NCBI RefSeq assembly: GCF_016097555.1 | Contig: NC_054712.1 | Coordinates: 36,659,306 to 36,723,305 of the forward strand | DNA length: 64,000 bases | Direction of reading: 5' to 3' | Source: Gigantopelta aegis | Taxonomy: Eukaryota; Mollusca; Gastropoda; Neomphalida; Peltospiridae | Shown: positions 31,490 to 42,685 of the stretch, piece by piece | Position numbering within the stretch: the stretch's first letter is position 1 | Layout of the letters: the number at the start of each line of letters is the position of its first letter | Translations under genes and position numbers: made by a program | The notes under the pieces: generated by a model | The model's input: only the letters and a program-made list of their open reading frames with translations | What the model was told of the DNA's origin: nothing | The model's database searches: none

Positions 31490-31955
31490 TGCACTCGTTT
31501 GTGAGAAGATCATTCGTTATTTTTGATAACACATATTTGTTAACTCACATACGTGTGTTAACATTTTAAAGACATACGACTGGCTGCTCCTAAGTGAAGA
31601 CCAAGTCACCAATGCCATACCATCCAGTGCAAAAAAATATTGGTCGAATCGATCACTTCGTGACGTATAAGATAACCTGAAATTGACTTGTTGATGACGC
31701 ATAAGTTAAGCTCAAGGGCCGTAAATAGGTTTTCGTTGGAAAAGGCATATAAATTTATTTTGAAACTGTTTTTCAGGATATGTAAGAAATAGAATACAAC
31801 ATTCGTTTCCGTTAGATATCATTTATCTTACAACTCGTTGTTTAAAAACGTAGTCAACTAGCTTTCACTCATTAGATGTGTTTTAAAACAGCTCGTTGTA
31901 GTATAAAATGGTATCTAACGGCCACTCATGTAGTATTCTCTCTCTATATATCAAA
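31490..31955. repeat. Inverted third copy of part of block Y
   Basis: Reverse complement of roughly 22025-22610: tgttaacattttaaagacat, cgatcacttcgtgacgta, aacctgaaattgact, catttatcttacaactcgtt. It lacks the C/A-rich run, and the order is fully reversed. It is a dispersed element or an inverted duplication. Confidence 0.78.
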
Positions 31956-31981
31956 TTGTAAAATAATATATTACATTGTAA

Positions 31982-32018
<37 letters not shown>

Positions 32019-32120
32019 AAAAACAGAATGCACTATAATGTAAAACAGATCCAAACAGATTTCAGAAATTAAACTTTTGAAATTATATTCCAAGAGTAAT
32101 TTAATTGTCAGCATACTTAC

Positions 32121-32371
32121 ATTGAATACGCGTGCGTCTTTCGTTTGAAGTCGGTTGTATTTTTATCGGGATATCGACATATTCGTACGTCACATATTCG
32201 ATCAGACGACAGCTGAGTCGTGTTCTTGACGCAGGAAGAAAGATCTTTTTCGACGTTGTGGACTTTTGTGATTATGACCTTGACATTGTCAGATGACTTA
32301 CATTTAAAGTTACACACTGAGATATTATTGCATGTAGTTGTGATAAATAACGACAAATTAATCAATGACAT
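32121..32371 (-). CDS. Candidate cysteine-rich exon, unknown protein
   Basis: MSLINLSLFITTTCNNISVC opens a frame of 83 codons with six cysteines and three N-x-S/T sites. It ends at a strong donor, tcaat|gtaagt (32121/32120). The exon could also start at an acceptor-like aatatctcag inside the frame (near 32322). It looks like part of a secreted or extracellular protein. I recognise no domain and found no partner exon. Confidence 0.4.
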
Positions 32372-32374
32372 ATA

Positions 32375-32405
<31 letters not shown>

Positions 32406-32464
32406 TTAGCATAATTTACTGAAGAATATCAAAAACGTATATGTGTTTATTTATTATGCACGTT

Positions 32465-32615
32465 ATCATACCCAGGACAGTACATACCACGGACTTTGAT
32501 GTACAAGTTGTTCAGCACTGACTGGGGATGAGGAAAAAAACACCATAGATGGGAAATGATCCTGGGACCCATCGCACGTCAAGCGAACGCTTTAGTACTG
32601 AACTACATCCTGGTC
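32465..32615 (-). mobile_element. SINE fragment, diverged
   Basis: Reverse-strand body and head: aggacagtacataccacgga, then acgctttagtactgaactac, ending catcctggtcc. Confidence 0.6.
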
Positions 32616-32648
32616 CTATGTTAAAGACCATGGTATGTGCTATCCTGC

Positions 32649-32921
32649 ATATGAAGAGTTCAGGCGCAAAACGCGATATAAACCATTTTCTTTCTTTTTT
32701 TAGTTAAAGCCATTATTGTATGTCAGTAAGGGCTAATCGTAGGCCCGCTGATTTGCTGCAAAACGAGATTGATCCTTATGAAATTGTATTAGGTAAATCC
32801 CGTTTTTTTTTTTTTTTCTTTTTTTTTTTTGGTCAAAACGCAATATACGCCAATTAAAAAAGTCACTGTTACTGAAAATGAAAAATGGATATATCGCGTT
32901 TTGCGCCTAAACTCTTCATAT
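32649..32921. mobile_element. MITE of 273 bp nested in a SINE
   Basis: Inverted ends atatgaagagttcaggcgca (32649) and its complement ending aactcttcatat (32921), with 28 to 30 bp matching. It interrupts SINE body between gtgctatcctgcat and ataaaatatcttttgctac. A TA or AT target is likely. Confidence 0.82.
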
Positions 32922-32939
32922 AAAATATCTTTTGCTACT

Positions 32940-33760
32940 AATGGAAAAATGTAGCACTTTTCCTATATTAAAGGCCGCGGTATGTGCTGTCCTGTCTGTA
33001 GGATGGTGTATATAAAACATCCTTTGCTACTAATGGAAACATGTAGCAGGTTTCCTGTATTAAAGGCCGCAGTATGTGCTATCCTGTCTGTGGGATGGTG
33101 CACATAAAATATCATTTGCTACTAATGGAAACATGTAAACGTTGTTTTTTCTTTCATTAAAGGTCGTGGTATGTGCTATCCCGTATGTGGGATGGTGCAT
33201 ACAAAATATCCTTTGTTACTAATGGAAAATGTGGCAGGTTTCCTATATTAAAGGCCGCAATATATGCTATCCTGTCTGTGGGATGGTGCACATAAAATAT
33301 CATTTGCTACTAATGGAAACATGTAAACGTTTTTTTTTCTTTCATTAAAGGTCGTGGTATGTGCTATCCCGTATGTGGGATGGTGCATACAAAATATCCT
33401 TTGTTACTAATGGAAAATGTAGCAGGTTCCTATATTAAAGGCCGTAGTACGTTCTATTATGTCTGTGGGACGGTGCATATAAAATATCCCTTGCTACTAA
33501 TTGAAATAAAATGTAGCAGGTTTCCTCTCTAAGACTATATATCAGAATTACTATTTGTTTGACACCCAATAGCCAATGATTAATAATTATATCAATCAAT
33601 GTGCCCTAAACGTGGTGTTAAAACCCCTAACATCCTGTGCCTATATTAAAGGCCCTGGTATGTGCTATCCTGTCTTTGGGATGGTGCATATAAAATACCC
33701 CTTGCTACTAATTGAAAACTATGGTGTCGTTAAACAAAACAAACTTTAACATCCCGTACC
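32940..33760 (+). repeat. Tandem array of an internal SINE segment
   Basis: About eight head-to-tail copies of a 90 to 100-bp segment from tattaaaggccg through gtgctatcctgtctgtggga to tttgctactaatggaaa. Starts are near 32969, 33057, 33149, 33246, 33342, 33433 and 33641. A 192-bp double unit repeats (33057-33245 and 33246-33432). Family B tail pieces follow at 33520-33625 and 33722. Confidence 0.85.
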
Positions 33761-33769
33761 ACAGACTTA

Positions 33770-34155
33770 CATTTTTTAAAATAATTATTTTGTTATATGA
33801 TAATATGAGGATAGGTCCTATTCAAACTCTTGGTACACCGTCTATTGGTTTCGGTATCAACAACCCTTACATTGTTTACCAATTATTGCGACAGCTTGTT
33901 GAAACAATCGTTAAGAACTGATTGAAACTATCGACTCAACAACGGCTTTTTATGTGCATGAATGTGGGACCAAGAAGATCAAGCTTATGGCCTTCGGACA
34001 AGCTTACAAATAAAAGAATATTTGTTGTTTTTTTGAAAAAAGGTTTCGTGCTCACAATACATTAACTTACGCTCCAACAGCTGTCATTTCGTTTTATTCT
34101 TCTGACATTTCCACCCAAAACATTAGCTTTGTCACTCAACAACATTTAGAGTTTT
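33770..34155. other. No supported feature
   Basis: A short open frame (33712-33921) starts inside SINE tail and is not recognised. Nothing else is seen. Confidence 0.5.
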
Positions 34156-34159
34156 GAAG

Positions 34160-34475
34160 ATGAAGAAATGTTTTATTTAACGACGCACTCAAAACATTTT
34201 AATTATATAGCGAGGAAGACAGAGATAATAAGAGAGGAAACCCGCTGACGTAACGCCATGTGGGCTACTCTTTCAGGCGCGTGGGCAGGAAATTGTGCAG
34301 GGAGGGGGTCTAGACTGGCGAGTGAAGTGTTTTTCGTATGGAGCTGGAGGGCGTGGGGGTGGGCAGAGTGGTGGGTTGAGCTTCAAAACCCACACCCTGC
34401 ACACGCGCCTGTCTTTTCGATTAGCAGCAAGGGATAGTTTATGTGCACCATACCACAGACAGGATAGTACATACC
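34160..34475 (-). mobile_element. SINE family A interrupted by a MITE
   Basis: Reverse-strand tail aaatgttttatttaacgacg (34168), body to ggatagtacatacc. It is split at 34273 by the MITE 34274-34411; removing the MITE and one TCTTT restores gggctactcttttcgattag. Confidence 0.82.
34274..34411. mobile_element. 138-bp MITE, caggcgcgtg ends, 5-bp target duplication
   Basis: Perfect ends caggcgcgtg and cacgcgcctg, flanked by tcttt at 34269-34273 and 34412-34416. The interior has gtctagactggcgag, G-rich and aaaacccacaccc stretches. Degenerate relatives are at 3001-3165 and 59520-59715. Confidence 0.85.
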
Positions 34476-34682
34476 TTGAGTTTTGAAAGTCTCATATGTA
34501 ATAAACTCATAAGTTTCTGAAGTTCATTACTAGTTTGTATAACAATTTGATTTAAAGCATATTAATAGATTAATAGCAAAGGATCGGCCAACGGGCATTT
34601 AAAAAAAATATACTTCTTCGTGAATCAGACTAAATACATGCATGCTAAAAGTGGTAACTGAGAATGAAGCTTGGAGATGAGG

Positions 34683-34860
<178 letters not shown>

Positions 34861-34960
34861 ATCCTAGGTTTTAAATACTACGACTTATTTTTCACTATTA
34901 AAGCCGCTTTTGATAACTTAAAATAGAAATACTTATATTTTATTATTTAAAATATTAATG

Positions 34961-35060
<100 letters not shown>

Positions 35061-35093
35061 GAGAGAGAAAGAGAAGAGAGGGATAGAGAGAAA

Positions 35094-36330
35094 GAAGAGA
35101 GGGATAGAGAATTCCAGTTAGAAAAATTAAAAGTGGAACATGAGTTAAAGTTGAATACTGAAGAAGTTAGACGGGAGGCAGGAAATGGTTTTAACATGTC
35201 GGAGGCTTATAGATCAGTGCCTGTATTTGACGATCAGGAGGTAGATGTTCTTCCAACTTTTTGAACGGGCCGCTAAGCAGCTAAATTGGCCGCAGTCTAA
35301 GTGGACATTGTTAGCCGTGTCTAAGTTTAAGGGGAAGGCTAGTGTAGCTTATAATTCAATGAGTGATGAGCAAGCAAGTCAGTACGACCTAGTTAAGGCG
35401 GCAGTGTTGAGGGCGTATGAATTACGACCTGAGGATTATCGTTTACGGTATAGCGAGTTGAGAAAAACGCAGGGTCAGTCTTATAGTGAGTTTGTGGCTA
35501 AGAAGGCAGGGATGTTTGATAAATGGGTGGTGTCTCATCAGGTAGTGTCATATACCGAGTTACGGGAGTTGTTGATCTTACAGGACATTAAAAATGGATT
35601 ACCAGTTAGCTTACGTATTCATTTAGAGGATCGTGATGTCAAAAAGATAGAGGAGGCAGGCATAGTGGCAGATGATTACGTGTTAATACACAAAGCTCAG
35701 GCAGTACAGGGTAGCTCTTTACAACAGGGTGATAAGAAGAAATTTCAGCCAGGTTTTTCCCGGGAAAGTAACTATCGGGGAGAGTCATTTAGTTGGTCAG
35801 CTAGTCAGGCAAGGAATGTACCTGGTGGGCAAAGTAAGGATAAACCTGCATTATCAGCCAAGGCACGAACCTTTCGTCCACATTGCAGTTACTGTAAAAA
35901 GGATAACCATCTTGTTGGGGACTGTTTTAAAAGGAAACGCGATAATGCGCAAGTGGTCGGTTTAGTGAGGTCAGCTCCGCTAGCGAGAGAGTTAATGGTT
36001 AGTCCCATGGCAGAGAAAGTAAACCCGTATGTGTCCACTGGTATGGTTTGTGATGCGAAACAAGAATTGAGTCCTAAGGCAATATCAATCTATCGAGATA
36101 CCGGGTGTAGTCAGTCGCTGATAACATCAGAGTGTTTAGCTGGTATTGAGAATTCAGATACAGGACGTAGTTTGGCTTTAACCTCGGTTACTGGAGAACA
36201 CATGGTTGTCCGGTTACATAACGTTTTCTTGTGTTCGAAGTTTGTGACGGGACCAGTCGTTATGGGTGTTGTGAAGGACTTGCCTGTTGAAAACATAGGA
36301 GTTTTGTTGGGTAATGATTTGACTAGTTAG
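35094..36330 (+). pseudogene. Retrotransposon gag and protease (broken)
   Basis: The reading frame EFQLEKLKVEHELKLN to VPVFDDQEVD (35109-35245) is followed, after a one-base shift near 35246, by FFQLFERAAKQLNWPQ and a capsid-like helical region. In the 361-residue frame from 35245, the CX2CX4HX4C zinc knuckle is at residues 214-227 (CSYCKKDNHLVGDC). The protease active site reads DTGCS at 285-289 where DTGAS is usual, followed by LLGNDL. A TAG at 36328-36330 interrupts the frame, which otherwise continues in phase into 36355-36624. Flanking SINE and microsatellite DNA shows no promoter. Confidence 0.85.
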
Positions 36331-36624
36331 TGTTGTCAGCCGAAATGTGACCAATTGTTAATTAAAGACAGCCCTTTACCAATAGAAGAGAGTGAGGTTG
36401 ATGAGATTAGATATCCTGCGTGTGTAAAGACTAGGGCTATGGCCAGAAGGGTAACACGAGACCCAAAGGATATTTGTGATTTGTCTGACACGTGTGTGAG
36501 CCATGAAATTGGAGTGGATGAGGTTATCAGTAAAATGGTAGATAAGTCAACTGAGGAATTAAATGTGGAAATGAACCAGTTGTGGGTGATAGAGTGGACT
36601 TACCTTGTAATAGACAAGAGTTAG
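36331..36624 (+). pseudogene. Linker between protease and integrase
   Basis: Same frame as gag-protease after the stop. It contains PACVKTRAMARR, typical of the variable linker in such elements, and ends at TAG 36622-36624. Another frame here reads NRQELVLEQGVD, so a frameshift lies near 36580. A 19-bp direct repeat (agagcagggggttgatcca, 36627 and 36646) shifts the frame again. Confidence 0.7.
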
Positions 36625-36658
36625 TTCTAGAGCAGGGGGTTGATCCAAGAGCAGGGGG

Positions 36659-37825
36659 TTGATCCAAGATCCAAAATTGTTGGCAGCTCGCACTACTTTG
36701 TTAACTGAGGGTGAGATGGAGGATCAGAAGTCAGGTTATGATATGGACATGGGAGTATTAATGAATAAGAGAGTTAGAGATAGGAGGTGGCAGGCAACCG
36801 AACTAGCTAGGAAGCAACTGAGCTATGCTCAGAGCAAAATAAAATCAGTGTTTCATAGGAAGGCTAGGAGTCGGGAATTTAAACCAGGGGATAAGGTGCT
36901 GCTGTACCTTCCCATTAAACGGGGTTCTGTGCAGAACAGGTATTTCGGGCCCTATGTTGTGCGCAAACGGGTTAATGAGACAGGGTATGTGATAAACACT
37001 ACTGATAGGGTTAGGAAAAGTAGGTATTGTCACATCAATTTGCTAAAAGGTTATTTTGACAAACTGCCGATAGTTCCAGAGTTACCGGTCCAAATTGAGA
37101 GTCACTCAATTTCCTGTGATGACGTCAAGACTGCGAAGATCAAATTAACCAACAGCCAGATTCTAGCAGACTTGAGCCCCCAGCGAGCAAAGTTGACTAC
37201 GTTGATTCAAGACAAAGTTTCCATTTGTCAGGACCTTCCAACGGTTACCAATACCTTAATCCAAGATGTGCGCTTGGAACCCAACGCTACACCGAGTCGA
37301 CAGCATGCCTATCGGAGAAAACCTGTAAAACGTGCGACACTGAAAAAGAAGGAATCGAAGTTCCAGTGGTCAGACGAATGCGAGAAGTCATTCAACCGTC
37401 TCAAGATGCTCTCCTTGTCTCGCGTGATGGCAGCACCAGACTACCGAATGCCTTTCAAGCTAGCTGTGGATGCCAGTGACGTGGGAGCTGGAGCTGTGCT
37501 GTTCCAGGAAGACGAAAATGGACTGGACCATCCTGTAAGTTTCTTCTCCAAAAAATTTGACAAACACCAGGTGAACTATTCCACTATAGAGAAGGAAGCT
37601 TTGGCCATGGTACAAGCTCTGAAGCATTTTCAGATCTACATGAAATCGGCAGTGCATCAAGTGGTGGTCTTTACTGATCATAATCCGCTTACCTTCATTC
37701 ACAGAATGAAAGCCACCAACCAGAGAGTTTTGAGATGGAGTCTTCTTCTGCAGGAATTCCCAATTACCATTGAACATATCAAGGGCACTTCTAATGTAAT
37801 CGCTGATGCCCTGTCCCGAAGTTGA
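36659..37825 (+). pseudogene. Integrase C-terminus joined to RT/RNase H remnant
   Basis: 388 codons open. First comes the integrase C-terminal region: ELARKQLSYAQSKIK, FKPGDKVLLYLPI, the GPY/F module (RYFGPYVV), then YCHINLLKGYF. This is followed directly by the RT N-terminal region (SICQDLPTVTNTLIQDVRL, HAYRRKPVKR), then a jump to FQWSDECEKSFNRLK and MPFKLAVDASDVGAGAVLFQ, and RNase H with EKEALAMV, FTDHNPLTF and VIADALSRS. The YxDD catalytic box of RT and the integrase zinc and DDE core are absent. All four RNase H acidic residues are present. The frame has stayed open across both deletions. Confidence 0.87.
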
Positions 37826-37830
37826 ACGTT

Positions 37831-38042
37831 ATGATAATGTGTTGACATTCTTGATTTCTGTTTTGTTTTTATATATATTATTTGTATACCAGGGACTCAG
37901 AGACTCAGTGTGATTACTGGTAGTCACCTTATTACTATGTGTTATAAATGCCCGGATGCGTCGTTTAACGCACTTTTTGTTTTAATGTAGTATATTTCCC
38001 TATTCCTAGAGTAGAGGAAATATCCTTTTTGAGGTGGGGGTG
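37831..38042 (+). other. Retrotransposon 3' untranslated region and polypurine tract
   Basis: Non-coding from the RNase H stop to the LTR. gaggtggggg at 38031-38040 is the likely plus-strand primer. Confidence 0.65.
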
Positions 38043-39191
38043 TGTGACGGAACAGGCTCTTAATTTAGTTTTCGCCTGTGGCGATATTAATTGTTTTAGA
38101 GGGCCGTGTGCAGTTCCAATATACACTTAAGCCCAGGTGTGCACTTTGTTACGTAATACCTCCGCGCGACCGTGGTCGAGCTGTGCCTAATACACACCCA
38201 GCCCAAGTGCGGAGGCCATGCGGCCAGTAGTTACGTAATACCTCCGCAAGTGCGGTTTTTACGACCGTGATTTTGGCGACTTGGCGTCAGCAAGTCTGGC
38301 CATCTAAGGAAAATTGTCGTCTTGGTCGCTGTGGAAATATCAGTTGTAGGTATTCGGTGCCGCGATGTACCCCCAGGCGATACTGGGATTTATAATAAAT
38401 AGCTAGGGTTTTAGAGATATCAGGGAGAAACATAGGAAGGCTTCCAGGGGGAACGTTGTCCGTCCGGACTGGTAAATATATTATTTCTGCACTGTTGTAT
38501 AACCTTGATGTGATTGATGTGACTTTAAATATTTTAATACTGTATTATACCAATATTATTTAGACGGTGCTGCCGGTAATCTGACGCAGTAAACTGTAGG
38601 CTCACTGTTCTAATATATATAAAGCTTAACCAGTCATCCTAGAGGACCTAGGTAAACTGTAGGTTATTGTCTTTATTGTGATAGGTACCATTATTAATTC
38701 TATATTACAAGGTTACTGAATGAGTAGATAAGGGTTAATTAAAAATTAACCAGTTAGGAATAGAGTTGTAATTCCTTTATTAATTAAGTTCCCCTGGAAG
38801 CGTTTCTCAATTATCACACGTGTGGGTGTTGTGTCACGGTGAAGTGATTACAATATTGTGTAAACTAGACACCTAGAGATTAACTAATTAAGTGATCAGT
38901 TCTGGGTTGTTATTATTTGTTGTTGTTAATTAACTACTGCGGCAGTACATTTGTCAGCGTAGTATTAATACAGATTCCAAAGTGTATTGTATTTTTGTTG
39001 TGTTTTCTAGTGAACTAAACGTGCTATAATCATACATACTTTATATAAGATCTTATCTCTGATCATACCTAGACGAGCCACGCGGGTTTTGAACTGCCCG
39101 TTACAGAGAGATCTAATAGATATACAGTTAGGAGAGATATTTGGATAATCGTGTTTCATTCAGTTACGGGTATTATAGGATCCCCGTGACA
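38043..39191 (+). repeat. 3' long terminal repeat
   Basis: About 1149 bp from tgtgacggaaca to ccccgtgaca. It is bounded upstream by the polypurine tract and has TG...CA ends within short imperfect inverted repeats (tgtgacgg/ccgtgaca). No second LTR lies in the window, so the ends cannot be confirmed by comparison and no target duplication can be read. Confidence 0.75.
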
Positions 39192-39375
39192 GCTGTTGTA
39201 TTTATGGAATTCATTTATGTATACAATAGTTATCTCAATATGTGTATCGTAGTCAATCTGACCTGAACGCAAAAAGATCCTTGCAAAATGCGGGCATCGG
39301 GTTAGTACAAAGAAAGCTGTCGACAATATATGGAAACCGTAAAAACAGCCTTGCGTATTATAATATATATACTAC

Positions 39376-40967
39376 TCAAAAGAATTTAAGGGTCAAAAAT
39401 GTATAACCAAATAAGTTTCAGAGTGTATTAGATTGATGATGTAAACTACACCAAATTTTTTATTTATTGTTCCATATTTACAAAAACCCACAAATAAACG
39501 TCACTGTATACAAGAAAGTCACATGACATGCTGTCAGAGTTGAAGGTTGTCAAACATGGATTTTACACATTAGAACATTCGTTTAATAGTGTGTGAATCC
39601 ACCCCTGGCGCGAATACACTCGACACATCGTTGCCTCATGCTGTTGATCAAACGTCTGAAGAACTCTTGGGGAATGGCCTGCCACTCTGCCATAAGAAGT
39701 TGACCCAGATCATGAAGGTTGGCCGAGGGGCATGGTTATCCCGAACTCTCCTGCCTAATTCGTCCCAGGCGTACTCTATTGGGGCCAAGTCAGGCGAATA
39801 TGCTGGCCAATCCATCCTGGCGATACCTTGTTGTCTGAGAAAGTCCGTTACCACCCTGGCGCGGTGGGGTCTGGCATTGTCATCCTGCAGAACTGCCCCG
39901 CCGCCAATCTGCTGAAGGCCTGGGAGAACCAACGGCCGCATAATCTCATTCAGATAGCGGATTCCATTCAGATTGCCATCCACCACATAGAGGGGGGTCC
40001 TGTGGTGGATAGAGATGCCGCCCCACACCATGACGCTGCCACCACCGAACCGGTGACGTTGTCTAACGTTAACGTCAGCGAAGCGCTCCCCAGGACGTCT
40101 GTAGACACGAACCCGACCGTCGTTGAACTGGAGACTAAACCTGGACTCATCAGTGAACATCACTCGACCCCATTGAACACGTTGCCACCGCAGATGAAGC
40201 ATGCACCAGTGACGTCTGGCCGTTCTGTGACGTGGTAGGAGTGGTGGTCGAACAGCCTGGCGACGGCAGCGTAGATTATTGGCTCTCAGACGATTGCGTA
40301 TGGTTTGATCAGACACTCGAGTTCCAGTCGCAGTCCGCAGATTGTCACGTAATCGGCGTGCAGTGGTTGTGCGTTGACGTAGAGCCATATTGGTGATGTA
40401 GCGGTCCTCTCTATTTGTAGTGCTTCGGGGTCTTCCCGAACGTGGACGATTTCGAACAGAATTCGTTGCTTGGTACCGTTGCCACAGTCCGCCAACGACA
40501 CTCTGACTGACACCAAGTCTCAGAGCAACATTTCTTTGCGTATTGCCATCCTGAAGCCAAGCAATAGCCCTTCCTCGATCTTCGATAGTCAGTTGAAGTC
40601 ATACCATTGTCGAATTTGGAGTGTGCACCGTACACGAACGCAAGCTCCAATTATACGGATATTCAGCATTGGGAACATGGAATACACGTGCAAAGCGTGA
40701 AAATGAAGCGCTTTGTGAAAAAGCAAGTTATGGGCACTTAGCAGACCTTTCGCTTTCGCCCTAATTTACGTGCAAATGTAAGCATGTTTTCGCCATTAGA
40801 ACTAGTCGACAGTGTCAATGACAGTGGATTTTAATTCATTTATGGGTTGCTTAGACCCACTTTCGTCAAAATGGAACAATACCATGCGTAACATTATGGT
40901 CTAGCTAAAATAACTGACATTCAAAAAATAATGTCGAAAATATCGTCTGACCCTTAAATTCATTTGA
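39376..40967 (-). mobile_element. Tc1/mariner transposon
   Basis: Inverted ends tcaaaagaatttaagggtca (39376-39395) and tgacccttaaattcatttga (40948-40967), two mismatches, next to TA-rich flanks. It contains one transposase frame on the minus strand. Length 1.6 kb, usual for the group. Confidence 0.88.
39583..40607 (-). pseudogene. Tc1/mariner (DDE) transposase with two lesions
   Basis: The frame from ATG 40607 has a TGA as its third codon (40601-40599), then stays open through the DNA-binding part (TIEDRGRAIAWLQDGNTQRN, LRLGVSQSVV, RPRSGRPR). It continues into the catalytic domain: MFTDESRFSL, VMVWGGIS, LQDDNARPHRA, DWPAYSPDLAPIEYAWDELG, so the three acidic positions are present. A frameshift near 39725 gives the end at 39648. 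The alternative frame continues NLHDLGQLLMAEWQAIPQE and RARGGFTHY to TAA 39585-39583, the expected C-terminus. A transposase of about 340 codons with one nonsense and one frame mutation. Met 40388 is internal. Confidence 0.88.
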
Positions 40968-40984
40968 TATATACTAGAAAAACT

Positions 40985-41370
40985 GGGTCCTGTTTACTTT
41001 TCGATTCTTTGTTTGGCTGTTTCCCGTTTCTTCCACTCTCACAATTCTTTCTTTTTAACAGCCACTCACATGCAAAAGGAAATGTTAGTCAAAGTGAAAA
41101 TCTTCTGTAAATAGACTTGAATTAACACGCTACATGCACCACCCAGCAAGTTAATGTGCGACTTGTATCAGATACGTACCAACATGCATAAACTATGTAA
41201 ATGTTAATGAAAGCTTAATGTATCGCCATTAAATTCGATACGACACATAACTGTCAACAGTTTGTAGTTACTAAAAAAAATCGATACAATCGTAATCGCC
41301 CTCTTACTATGATACTATATAGGATAAGTTATTATATGTAAATAGGGCGCCGTTCTACCGACATGCCATT
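40985..41370. other. No supported feature
   Basis: Unique-looking A/T-rich sequence with no open frame of note. Confidence 0.5.
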
Positions 41371-41378
41371 GTTGATAT

Positions 41379-41600
41379 CGGTGGGGCCGTATGTAACTCA
41401 GTGGTAGGGCGTTTTCCTGAGGTTCGATAGATCGCAGGATCGATAGCTCATAATGGACTTAAGTTTTTCTCGACCCAGTCAGTGCTCCACGACTGGTATA
41501 TCACAGATCATGGTATGTACTGTGCATATCCACGGGGAAAGTGCATATAAACATCAAGCGTGGAGCACGGTCCTGTCAACTAGTCTTCATACTGAAAAGA
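41379..41600 (+). mobile_element. SINE with variant tRNA-like head
   Basis: Head ggggccgtatgtaactcagt and gcaggatcgatagc, then the common ccacgactggtatatcacag body. A related head is at 51440-51718. A reverse-strand relative lies at 41715-41815 (atataccagtcgtgggatac), and a further piece ends ccactgagctacgtcccgc at 42005-42025. Confidence 0.65.
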
Positions 41601-42609
41601 AATACTGCGGCTTCACCATCCATCTCATCATCATTATCTATATGTTTGTGATGTCCTAACAAAAAAACGTCCTTATCTCTGTAACTCTTCACAGTTGGTA
41701 ATGATGACGTAATGCTATTGTTATGATATACCAGTCGTGGGATACTGGTTGGGACGGGAAAAAAATCCGATCAGAGAATGGGTTCACCGAGTGGATTTGA
41801 ACCGTGCGACTAGAGCTGGGCGGTATTGAAATTTCAGGCTCGGTATCGGTATCGGTATTTTGGGAATGATTTACTTTAAGGGTGAGGGGTGGTAGTATTT
41901 ATATTCGTGACGTTTATGTCGATTGATACGCTGCAAGTAAGAGTTATAGCCACATATGTCACTATTGTCATCCATGGGACTTGATTTGGTAGTATACACC
42001 CTTTACCACTGAGCTACGTCCCGCAATTTCAATCCGGGTATATTATGAAAGAGCCACAGTAAACTTTGCACAGTGTTCTAAATACAAGACACTAGTAATT
42101 AGTATCACGTAGTCTGTCACTCACACCTCGGCTATTTAGTACGTCCCTTGAGACAGGACTTAATGATTAATTATTTGTTATTTGGTACATGTATTAACGA
42201 TAGGTATAGATGCTATACCGATAGCGGTGTGAGTTTTTCTATTTTTTTCTATTTTTTTTTAACAGGTGAAATTCGTTCAACCGTGAACTTGTGAAATAAA
42301 CCTTCTGTGACGCCGTATGACCATCTATTGAGAACACCAGCTGTTCATCTGTTATCACCATCTACAGTAGAATGTAATAATAGATCTGTAATTCTGAATA
42401 AAACAAACCACACGTTTATGTTGTTAGACAAAAATACAACTACTGAGGCTTGGTTTGGCTAGGCTAGTATTTTAACGTGTTCATATACCTTGATGGTTTC
42501 GAACACGCCTATCTCGAATCCGGCTTCCGATAAGATCGGGGGTCTGACTCGGGACAGGAAATACCTAAATATTGCGACAATTTGGAAATTTTGCAAATTA
42601 CAACCAAAA

Positions 42610-42642
42610 AAACTATTGAGGCATGTATGTATATATATATAT

Positions 42643-42685
<43 letters not shown>

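Noticed and set aside
39589-40238. Forward frames of 108 and 136 codons
   Set aside because: Antisense of the Tc1/mariner transposase.
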